NCBI GenBank assembly: GCA_051453625.1
Contig: JBOZIK010000001.1
Span: 220,576,733-220,640,732 of the forward strand
Direction of reading: 5' to 3'
Length of the DNA stretch: 64,000 bases
From: Welwitschia mirabilis
Lineage: Eukaryota > Gnetophyta > Gnetopsida > Welwitschiales
Shown: piece after piece, positions 35,489-45,421 of the stretch
Layout of the letters: each line of letters opens with the position of its first letter
Position numbering within the stretch: the first letter of the stretch is position 1
Notes under the pieces: generated by a model
Databases searched by the model: none
Seen by the model: only the letters and a program-made list of their open reading frames with translations
Told to the model about the DNA's origin: nothing
Position numbers and translations under genes: made by a program

Positions 35489-36951
35489 TCAAACCATTTT
35501 GAAACTAATTGAGTAAACATTAAGGATACAAAATCATTCTTAATGAGTATCAATTGGTATTATGAAATCAATCTTGATATCATTATGATAGGAAAAATTT
35601 TCAAAAGATAGATAAGAGATGAAAAATTGATACAACTCATTTAAAAATACTCTCTTATCAAAATGGTGTAGAAAGGTGTAAGTATAATTTTCATTCAATA
35701 CATCATTAGTATTACTCAAGAATAATATATGAATCTTAGAAATGTGATAGAACTTCTTAGGAGATTTGATTAGTGCATGGTTAACATAGCTAAGGAGTTC
35801 TTTAAGACTTGACTTAAGGCATGGATTATCTTCAAGAAGATAAAGCTTCTCCCAATTTAAAATATCAAGAAATCCTAAGCCATTTTTTTTTTCAGAAGTA
35901 TGATTATCATTGAAATTACAATGCATAATCAATTTGAAAGTATAGGAAGGAATGTTACCTTGATTTGAAAGTATAGGAAGGAATGTTACCTTGAGGTTCA
36001 TGCTTGATACAATTGGACTTTTTAGTTTGGATTGGTTCATTGATTAAATTAAGTCCATCCTACATTGGGATTTGTTGGTTCTCCATGTCTACTTCTTTAT
36101 TCTTCTCTTCATTGTTGTCATTGCTATTGGTTTGTTAAACATTATCCTCATCATTCTCTAAAGGGTTTGATTCATGATCAAAATTACAAAGAGCAATGTC
36201 ATCATCTCCTTTATGTGTTAGAATATTTTTATAATTTTCTTTATCATTTCCAAAAAGTAAGTGGAGGTTGGGAAAGTAGTATAAAATTTCTATTTCATTA
36301 TCATTCTTGTACTCATTTTTATTCATTTTTTAAGTTAAAACTTCATCATGCACACTTGGACTATCCTCTAAAAGATTGGAAGATTCCTCCAACATTTATA
36401 TCACATCATCATCATTATCCAAATAAGAGTTGGTATTACTTTCTATACTAATCTCAATGTCTTCCTCATCATTCTTAAGGTAAAAAGTAGAAAATGTGAT
36501 GTAGTAGTCTTGAAAATATTGATGACCATAGACTTGGGTGATAACTTCTACTAATTTCTCTAAACTTTTATTAAGTCTCTTACTTTATTGTACTCCTTTT
36601 TCACTTTGTTTCATACAATCATGAAGGGAATGTGATGGAAAATCTTCTTTGTCATCTATCTTTTCTTCATATTCTTCCATAGAAGGAGGTTTCATCTGGA
36701 TAAATCTATTATTAAAAGGTTTTACAAATGGGTAATATTTTCTAGATGTATTAGTTGAAAAGAAGTAGGTGGAAAATAGGAATTATATTCTTTTTCCAAT
36801 GTACATTACTTATTTCTTTCAGTAATAAGTTCATGGAGAGGATTTTATTTTTATAGTTTAGCAAATATCTTCCTTAAAGTTTGTTTATCAATCATCTAGA
36901 AAGAGAACAAGAAGAAATGTACTTGAAATAGAAAGTAAGATAATCATGGCA
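35489..36951 (-). pseudogene. Coding remnant of element B: acidic linker and unknown module
   Basis: On the minus strand, 36135-36326 encodes an acidic stretch (NEIEILYYFPNLHLLFGNDK) homologous to the acidic linker of A. Upstream of it, to about 36700, a further Asp/Glu-rich reading with stops contains KPPSMEEYEEKIDDKEDF. Downstream, 35540-36040 stays open for 166 codons and carries the module core LDILNWEKLYLLEDNPCLKS (DNPCL at 35816-35830), then SLKELLSYVNHALIKSPKKF and YTFLHHFDKRVFLNELYQFF. A 31-bp tandem duplication (35932-35993) shifts the frame near its start. This is the longest surviving copy of the module. No protease or RT is seen. Confidence 0.6.
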
Positions 36952-37295
36952 CGTCTAGACTTTCAAGGTTCAAAGAGTTAGTCTAAAAGTTTAATTAAAG
37001 AAAATTTTGTTAATCCTTAAGTTAATTACTATACCTCTTTTCTTGGAACTAAGAGATAGTTATTATGCAATGATTTTTATTGTGTAATATTCCTATTGTA
37101 AATTCTTTATGATCATTATAGATCATGTTAGTGGTTAAAGTAGTGATTGTGTTAGAGGTTTCATTAATTTTTATGTAATTGTTACTTTATCCTTTAATTT
37201 GGAGAATATGTATAATTGAGGTAGCACATGTTAATTCTTAATTTGTGTTATTTATTATGTTGAATGCATCCAGTGGCCTAGCAAGGTGATCCTCA

Positions 37296-37395
37296 TCCCT
37301 TCCATCACTTCCAACACTTCCACTATCGATACCACTTACACCAATTCCATCACTATCACTACTTCCATCACTTCCATCATCTTTATCAGTTTCTT
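37296..37395 (+). repeat. CACTTCCAT minisatellite in the C 5' LTR
   Basis: About ten imperfect 9-base units (CACTTCCAT, CACTATCAC and similar) ending some 40 bases upstream of the TATA box. Also present in the right LTR at 45763-45916. Confidence 0.85.
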
Positions 37396-37431
37396 TTATG
37401 ATAGAGCTTGTTTACATCCTACATGATTTAC

Positions 37432-37439
37432 TATAAATA
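37432..37439 (+). promoter_or_regulatory. TATA box of the C 5' LTR
   Basis: TATAAATA in the context ACTATAAATAGA. The right LTR has the same element at 45959-45966. Confidence 0.6.
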
Positions 37440-37923
37440 GAAACTTATTCTCCTCATCTGTCATATCTTAAGAAAGTTCTTTCTATTGAATTTTGTAACT
37501 TTAATCTTAAAGCTTGGAAAAGCCTTATAGCCTTGAAGCTTTGGAATCTCTAGAAGTTCTCAAATCTTCATTAAACCTTGGGTATGGTTTTATGCTCTTT
37601 TACTCTTGTATGGTTTTGGTTTGATGTACTTTTTTATATGATTTTATGGTCTTTAATTTCATTCTTGAATGGTTGATGGTTTTCGTTTTGTATAGTTCTC
37701 TACTTATTCTTTGCATTTCCTTCTGTTTCATTATGTTTACATCCTTTAAAAGCTTGTTTATTTTTTTCACATATAGTTGAAAGCTTGTAAGTCTTATTCA
37801 TAAATCGTATGTTACGTGTCATGAATTGCTTGGGATTATTTCATTAAAAACCCTTCCCATAATGATTTGAGCTATGACCTTTGTTGACCTGTATTGATAT
37901 ATCCTGGTTTGCTAAAAACTTCA

Positions 37924-38095
37924 TCTAGAGTGTAAAGGAAGTAGATGGAACCCCTCTAGACATGATGGATTATAATAAACTACCTTCAGAAAGTAAATGA
38001 AGTATATGGATCTCCTCTGGATATTATGCATGTGAATTACTATAAATTATCTCCATAGAGTAAAGGGAGCAGATGGGACCCCTCTAGATGATTGA
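37924..38095 (+). repeat. Three-unit tandem repeat in the C 5' LTR
   Basis: Units contain GAGTAAAGGGAGCAGATGGG and CCCCTCTAGA, followed by ATTATGCATG..AATTACTATAAA. Three units here, only two in the right LTR (46388-46505), so unit number changed after insertion or the two LTRs differ in origin. Confidence 0.75.
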
Positions 38096-38704
38096 AATCA
38101 GATAAATTAAAAATGTTATTTTGGCCATATCTTGCAATGCACTTTGAATTATTGACAGTATGTCTTGGATTGTTTGACATTGCCTTCTTGATTTGTCTTA
38201 ATCACATATTGATTTTATTGAGAATCCTATCTTATCATTGAAACCCCTTAACTAAGCCTTGCCATAGACCATACTGGGAACTGTGAAGGTTATAGTTCTC
38301 ACACCATGTTATTTATGTTAAACAGGTGATTAAGTGGAGCACAAAAAAAGCTGATTTATCTTACTAAGAAGGCCATTTGGAAATGTTTATTTTCCCAGGT
38401 TGTACATGCAAAATTTTTAAAATGGAGTGATTTGTTCATCATTATAACTTGTAATCTATTATATCTTATAATTGACTTTTGACATACAATGTCAATATGA
38501 TACTTGAATTATCTTGGAATTAAATAAGTATTTATTTTATCATGTATTTAATCATTATATGAGTTATTTATCTTTCTTACCTATAAAAGTTACTTATGAA
38601 TGTATTTTTGTATGCACATAGATTTCATTTAAGAATTAGTTGTCTTAAATATTTAACAAAAGTATTTTGTGAAAGTTGAAGCTTTAGTTGTGGAAATTAG
38701 AATG

Positions 38705-38891
38705 TTACATTTTGGTATCAAAGTAAGTTAAAGTTTTTGGTATTAGAAAAGTAGAGTATTACATTTTCATATTAGAGCGAGTTAAAGTTCTTGGTATTAG
38801 AAAACTAGGTTGTTACATTTTGGTGTCAGAGTGAGCTAAAGTTTTTGGTATTAGAAAACCAAGGTATTACATTTTGGTATTAGAGCCTAGG
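38705..38891 (+). repeat. 54-bp tandem array of PBS-like units, C 5' LTR end
   Basis: The word TTACAT starts at 38705, 38759, 38813 and 38867, an exact 54-base period. Each full unit reads TTACATTTTGGTATCARAG, then GAGTTAAAGTT and TTTGGTATTAGAAAA, so it contains a copy of the iMet PBS word TGGTATCAGAG and a second TGGTATTAGA about 25 bases later. The fourth, partial unit is the actual LTR end plus PBS. Confidence 0.9.
38875..38891 (+). other. Primer-binding site of element C (tRNA-iMet type)
   Basis: TGGTATTAGAGCCTAGG. The common plant retrotransposon PBS begins TGGTATCAGAGC; there is one C-to-T change in the first 12 bases. It starts three bases after the LTR end. Confidence 0.75.
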
Positions 38892-39899
38892 TTGTGATTT
38901 CACTAGGCATAATTGTTATTAAGTTGAAGCTTAGAGTTCACAATATATGCTTGTTGATTTAGCACGGTTACATAGCTAATAAGATATTTCTCTTTTATTT
39001 GGATAAGAAGATGATGCTTGCAAAAGCTATGAATTCTACTTGAAGAGGTAAGATGTCATCTTGATAAAGAATAGTAATCTAAACATCACTTGATAAAGAC
39101 ACTTAGTAGATCGTTAATAGTAGAGGCAAGGTTTTTGTTGCATATTTTATGATAATATGAATTAGAACTGAAACACAAAATTTAATCTTAATATCCAATT
39201 TTAAAATTGATCAAACTAGAAATATGAGTCCCCTCTATTTTTATCATTTTGAAGATTCAGACAATGAACTAAATAGTTCACCGAGCATGTTTTCAAATAA
39301 CTACCAATGTTAAACTTTGGAGAGGGAAGTTCTAAATTATACATAGTTATTTAGTGTAGTACAGGGAATAATAATATATAGATTTAGAGCACAATAGAGT
39401 GGTAGCAATATGCAACTGATAAGGTGCTACAATGATGATGGTAGAAAATAATACTAAAGAAAAAAAAAGGATGGCTTTACAGTGCTGTATGAGGATGATA
39501 AAAGACCTTGTATGAGGCCTTCTTTGACTGTACATGCTTTTGATTCTATGGAGATAATAGAGAAAAATTATCTATACATATGTTTAAACAAATTAGAAAA
39601 AGTAAGAAGAATACAAAAATCCTTTCAGTTGTTGAATCTGATATAAGGTAAGTTTTACATTAGAGTTTCTAGAAGAATCCTAATGTTATTTGGAATGAAC
39701 TACTTAAAGGATGATGCAAATATTTTGTAGCATAATTATTGGTAAAATTGCTTTGCAAACATGGTATTCAATATCGAGAAAGTTATATATATGAAGTTAA
39801 TTGCATTGTTTTTAGATGAGAAGTCTAATCTTGTATGTTACCACCCTCTTGATGATAATCTATATGTTATTGACATTCAATTCAGAAGATTCCATAGTA
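38892..39899 (+). other. C interior after the PBS
   Basis: AT-rich, no recognised coding sequence. The minus-strand frame 39347-39535 has no family resemblance. Confidence 0.45.
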
Positions 39900-42800
39900 G
39901 GTATTACTTGACAGAGCAATGACCATCGATAGCCCCATCTCCATGCTAAGACTCTCATCAAAGAACAACACAGCCAATACCCCCATCATCGGTATTCACA
40001 CCGCAATTACGATGCTGCTTAATCCACTTGAAAAGCTACACCATACATATCTCCCATCACACTGCCATGCATATGCAACACATCCCATACAGCCTCACCC
40101 CTCCATCAAACTCTTACTTCTACAACAATCTCTCAATACCCGCCACTCACTCTCATCCCTGTGGTCAACGTTACCATTGTCAATGTTGACATTACATCAC
40201 CACCGTATATGTCACGTCTCTTTTGTTGTTTTCAGAGATATTAGTATTTACGAGGTTATTGCTATGAAGGCTATGATTGACGCCATTCTCTGCACTCACA
40301 AAGGGAGCGTAGAACTCAATGAAAGGAGTAAGATGTTGGGCTATGTTCTCTTGCAGACAGATGCTCTTCACCCACTCTGATCCCTTATTTGCAACTTTTT
40401 TCCCATTTTAGCTCTCTAGGGTGTTGAATTTTGTTTAAAATAATTTGTGCAGAGATGTAATCCAAACAGGTTTTCTTTCTCTGAACTGGTCGTCACTTGA
40501 TTTTCTTCATTTCTGACTCCTTCATGCCGTTCCAGGATCCTTACGCATTTTAAACCTCCTCCGACAAACTTGTGCAACTCTGAGATGGTGAATTCTTCCT
40601 TGACATATCCTTTCTGAAGCTTTCTCGTCCCTCTGCATCATTTTAGTATGTTAAATAATTGGACTTAAGAATTTTTCATCTCGATCACTCAGGAGAATTC
40701 CTTTGCTACTGATTCGACCGCCTCTCAGAAAGCTTTGTTGGAGAGCTTAGAGCGTAACCTATGATCAACATTGTGGTTAGGGGTTTCTAGATAGCTTCTA
40801 AGATGGCTTTTGGCATTCTGTGATTAGTATGTATTCAATAAACTAATTAGAGATTGTTATAGACATTTGTGGTATGTCATTCAGTTGGTTGTTTGTATTC
40901 TGTTTGTTATTTGATTGAGCTAAAGAAATGGATACGCAGTGCAAATAAGGAATGAATAGAGTAATAAGATTTAGCAATGTCATTTTTCTTTCACCTGCCA
41001 TTACTTTTTCGTCAGCTCTTTTTGTCTGTGAGTAACCGATTCGTTGAGACACTATTATTCCCATTACCTGCAGGATCAAATAAGTTGGATAGTCACCCTT
41101 CTAACCTCCCAGATATCTTCGTAATGTTCACTCCCTTCTTGCTTCTTTTGGTGATCTTTCTCCAGTTTTATTAGAGTTCATGTTTGCGCAACGTTCTATA
41201 GTCCTGGTAAAGGGTTTTGATTTCAAATGAAACTAAAAGCCTTAGATTATTTGACCTATTTATTTGGTGAGATCACCTATAGAAAGCATTTTCAATGTTG
41301 GGCCCTTTACCATCACACCAAAAGCCATGATTATTAATGGAATCTAGTAAACTGGAACCCATTATATTTATTTAATTATCGGGCTGGACATGGGGACTGC
41401 TTACCCAACATATAAGGCATCACATCTAGAATAGAGTTTCTAACCACTATTATGAAGAAGTCTTCTCTTCCTTGTCATTTTCCTCTACACATATTTTTAT
41501 GACTTCCATTTTGGGCTTTCTAAAACATCGCTGCAAGTCTATGCACCAGGCCACTTGCAAGGAAAGTAGGGTCTCTCTATTGCCATAGTCCTGATAACAA
41601 GTCTTTATTTTTCTTGGCGCTACTGCTTTTGTGATCTCCCTACACAATAGTGCGATGTCTGCCTTTGATTGCAAGCATCCTGTCTACCCCTCTGACAGTT
41701 GTTTACTAGTGGCTCTTCTGCCTCCTATATTTGCCTACCACATGACGTTCACCACCTCTCTCGCTAGTCGGCCTGTGATTCACTTTTAGATGCTCCTATT
41801 TTTCCTTTGGAGTCATCTCTATTGCAATGTCTTCCTCTAAACCCGCCATAGACGCTGCTAGTTCTGCTGTCCAGTCACCATCCTTTGATGTGCTAGCTCG
41901 CTGCAGCTATCTATCCACGATTACATGCTGAACATCTTTGTTGAACGTCTTTCTTATGCTAGCTTTAACTGTTGTGGGTGTCCCCTTAGTGCCCTGTCTA
42001 TTGCATCGAATTTAGCTTTAAGCCATGATCACATGATGGGCTTCGTGTATTCTTGGCTTAACAGTTGGGGCGGAGCACTGTGTCCTATCTGGAAGTTTGA
42101 AAATGAGAATTTTGATCCCCTTACATAGGCCCTAATAATTCTGAAGCACATCCGCATCATATTCTTAACATTTCCTCTTAAATATTTGGATTCAAGGGGA
42201 ATCTAGGGGTTTGTTTTACCTAGTATATCATTAAGAAATCCCGTTTTCACTTACATATGATTTAACAAAATCCTTTTTATAAAGGAATGGATAAAACACT
42301 CAAAAGGTTTTTATGAGAAACGGGTGAGAAATTAGATATGAATACATCTTAAGGAAGTGGCGGATTAACATTATGCATGCACAGAGCAGAAGGCAGTTAT
42401 GTCAAAAGGAAATAGTGGAAATGGGCATTGAGGAGGAAAACATTAGGGATAACACTAGAGCAGCAATAGGATCAAAGTATTTAATAATGGCAGTGATAGT
42501 AATGATTCAAATGACTAGCAAAGGGTTATAAGATCTACCAAGAATAAAAGATTTGAGAAAATATCACTAAAAGATTACGTCTTTAAAATCAAAAGATACA
42601 CACTCATAAACTATGGACCTGATGGCCATCTCATTAGCCATGTAAGAGTTCTATTAAAGCAAAATACAACATTTTCTAACAACAAAATCTGCACTAAAAT
42701 GTTCTCAAAAATGTGGATGATCATAAGGCAATCCAAACTGACCACCTCATTTTTGAAGGTGTGGAATACACTAGTCTCTCCACGATCGGAGCCTCCGTAT

Positions 42801-43300
42801 TGACAGGTTCATGTAGCAGTTGGGAAAGCCAAGGCATTAGGTATTGCAAAAGCAAAAACTAAAATGGAAGTTTAACAGAAACGAAAATCAACAAAACAAC
42901 AAATTAGAAAGAAAGAAAATCTTGCATGAGGTTGACACAAGAAGAAAATGGCTGCATTTTGAATAAGCGTTAGAAGAATCTGATGCATGAAGTTGGTAGG
43001 AGAGGTTAACAGATTTGGAAAAGGTGCGGCTGCATTTGCTTCTAGCTAAAAGCATGAGGTCTTAAGGCACAGTTGTGAGGCGCGGTTGTGAGGCATGACA
43101 TAAGCCAATTAAGGCTCTTCTTTTTAAGAGATTACTTAGGGCTAATGTTTCATCTCATTTGGAAGCCATTGCCCATGTTCCAGGAGAGACCAAAAGCATT
43201 GGGATTGGAAATGAGAACTTTGCATTAAAAGAAAAGTCAGTGGGCCATAGAGTTAGGAGTGACTATTGAAAGGAGGCAAGGCAAAACAAGTAGAGCTTGA
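39900..43300. other. GC- and CpG-richer segment inside element C
   Basis: From about 39900 the sequence becomes markedly less AT-rich and CpG dinucleotides are common (for example ACCGCAATTACGATG, CTTCGTGTATTCTTGG), in contrast to the CpG-poor LTR elements around it. Short open frames lie on both strands (plus 39919-40380, 40977-41174, 41925-42128; minus 41450-41674, 40843-41079). Pyrimidine-rich tracts ending in CAG precede two of the more protein-like stretches (near 40238 and 40532), as at plant 3' splice sites. It may be a captured fragment of host DNA. No known gene is recognised. Confidence 0.45.
39919..40380 (+). CDS. Unidentified 153-codon open frame, possibly exon-like at its 3' end
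   Basis: ATG at 39919 to TGA at 40380. The first 100 residues are rich in Ser, Thr, His and Leu and look non-coding. The last 45 (EVIAMKAMIDAILCTHKGSV, then ELNERSKMLGYVLLQTDALH) look like an ordinary soluble helical protein. Just upstream of that part lies TTTTGTTGTTTTCAG (ending about 40238), a plausible 3' splice site. My reading is that only about 40239-40380 may be a true exon fragment, perhaps a terminal exon. I do not recognise the protein. Confidence 0.3.
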   Translation: MTIDSPISMLRLSSKNNTANTPIIGIHTAITMLLNPLEKLHHTYLPSHCHAYATHPIQPHPSIKLLLLQQSLNTRHSLSSLWSTLPLSMLTLHHHRICHVSFVVFRDISIYEVIAMKAMIDAILCTHKGSVELNERSKMLGYVLLQTDALHPL

Positions 43301-44935
43301 TGTCAAAATGTATTAAAGTAATCAAAACAAATAAGAAACATTTGTACAAAACCATTTGTACAAATCAGTTTATGAGAATAAGGCACACATGGGTAAGGAT
43401 GGGACTCTTGAGCAAAGAAGGCTTGGGCACACATAAAACGCTGTTAGATGGAGTATAACATCTGGGATTGAGCCAACAAAAGCACTTTTGGATGGAGCAT
43501 CTCACATGGAATTAAGAATTAATAATGTACAGTTAACTTTAGAAAGGATACCTTAGTGACACGTGAAAAGAAATGAGGTATGATAATATAATAGCGTGGT
43601 TAGCATTTTGAAATGATCTAATAATTCAAAGAAATTCAAATGTGTTTTCTTGACTACTAATAGTCTGTTCATTGAAGGGCTAGAGTGAGAAGGAGAAGTA
43701 TACAAACATATAGGACTTAGGGATACACAAAAACTACAAATATCATTTTTCTAATTATATTTCACTCTCCTATCTACTATCTTTATCTATACACATGATT
43801 ATATTATTTGCTATGTCTTTATTTATTAATAATACATATGTATAATATTTCGTTAGAAGTGAAATTTATCTAAGATGAATTAGGACCTCCTTTGAATTTA
43901 GATAGAAATCTTTGTATGACATCCAGATAAGCTTAAATTGTAGGAAGATATTTTTGACCATTTGAGGATGGGTTGAAGTCTACCTTGTTTTTATTCATAT
44001 ATACTTAAGAAACTCTATTGGTGATTACAAATATCCTTCCACTCATTGCCACATAGATAATGCAAACCATCAATTAATGTGTAAAACTTTTATAATTGAC
44101 TTTCTACTAAGATCCTCCAGCTGTACTCGATGCATTAGATTTGTCTGCATTAGTCAATCTTCACTATTCTAGAAATTAAAAAAATGAGTTTTTATTTTTC
44201 ATGATTTTGATCAAAATACCATGTCATCTTTAGATGCTAGAACTATTTGGACAATGCTTTAAAACACTAACTTTTTGGAACTTATGCTAGAAGCTTAAGA
44301 CTTATCTTTACTTAAAGCTTTAAACGAGTTATCTTGTACTTGTTTCAAAAATTTGGCTCATGTCAGTAGTCTCTTAAGCTTGACATCTTTCATTGCTTAG
44401 ATTTAAGCATGAAGCATATTGTAAAAAATAAAATAATGCTTTTTAATTATATTTTAAAGAAAATTTTGGAGTTTCTAGGTTCCTTACAAGACATAATTAT
44501 TTTGGAAACTCAAGTTTATATGTTATGTTGTCTAATTATCCTCATCACAAATTTAAAGATCCAATCATTTCAAGTTACTTAGTATATGTCTTATTGCTTT
44601 TCTTTATCAAGAGTAGACAAATATGTCTGTAAGATTTCTTTTTGAATTGTTAAGTGCTACATTGTCCATTCAACTAGATTATGTAAGCAGAACTATCATA
44701 GAAGCATTGAAAGGAGCAGACAACAAAGAAGTGTAGAATGAAAGAGACTTATAATTTAGGAGCTTAGGCTTGAAGAATTTCTACATAACATCTTTAGAGG
44801 TAAGTATCACAATTTAGAGTAAGAGGTTATTATGTTGCAATATTTGATCTTAAAATTTTGGATTAAATAATTCAAGCTTATTTTGGTTTTGGTCAAAGCA
44901 AGAAGGTCGTTGAGATATTTTGGTCTATAAAATTA
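43301..44935. other. C interior, AT-rich
   Basis: No recognised domain on either strand; composition returns to that of the surrounding repeats. Confidence 0.45.
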
Positions 44936-45376
44936 ATGATTTTCAACCATCTGTCAGTATATTCAACTATCTTCTTAGGAATTTCTTGCAAAAGAAATTA
45001 TGTGGCCTTTATCCAACCTCTCATAAAAGATATGTTAGTTCATAATGTTTTCCATAATCAAGTAAGCATTATCACTTTAGGAATGGGGAAGATTGAAAGT
45101 TTACGTATAGCAAAAGAGTTTTTGGTAAACTTTGAAGTTGATATACATAGATAATACAACCTTTGGAGAGCATATGCCATGAAGTCAAGGGTGGATGAAG
45201 AAGAGAATTTTAAGAGGCTTGATTATTTTAGACATAAGATTAGCAAGCTTGAAGAGAACATTCCAACTTGTTCAACAATTTATATGATAATGAAGAAAGA
45301 TAAATTGTACTATGTAAGTACTACGATTAGGAAAGATAGAGAAGCTACTTCAAAATATAAAATAGATGTATTGTAA
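44936..45376 (+). pseudogene. Two unidentified open stretches near the 3' LTR of C
   Basis: Two plus-strand frames, 72 codons (44936-45154) and 65 codons (45179-45376), lie almost end to end before the PPT. The second is charged (KSRVDEEENFKRLDYFRHKI). A further reading, HVLRTKPLKGWRT, follows to the PPT; short endings of this kind (LRTK.LK) occur at the 3' end of some plant gypsy polyproteins, so this could be the decayed end of a pol or 3' ORF. No domain is recognised. Confidence 0.3.
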
Positions 45377-45402
45377 CTCATGTTTTGAGGACAAAACCCC
45401 TT

Positions 45403-45421
45403 AAGGGGTGGAGGACTATCT
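45403..45421 (+). other. Polypurine tract of element C
   Basis: AAGGGGTGGAGGACTATCT, directly before TGTGCAGAC of the right LTR. The preceding CCCCTTAAGGGG is a perfect palindrome. Confidence 0.65.

Larger units (their letters stand above)
36952..38871 (+). repeat. 5' LTR of element C
   Basis: Starts CGTCTAGAC (TGTGCAGAC in the other copy) and ends GTATTACA, so the ancestral ends were TGT...ACA. It holds a CACTTCCAT minisatellite, a TATA box, a three-unit tandem repeat (37924-38095) and the 54-bp array (38705-38871). Confidence 0.83.

Noticed and set aside
36065-36451. 128-codon plus-strand frame rich in His, Tyr and Cys
   Set aside because: Antisense of the acidic linker of element B, which has homology support on the minus strand.
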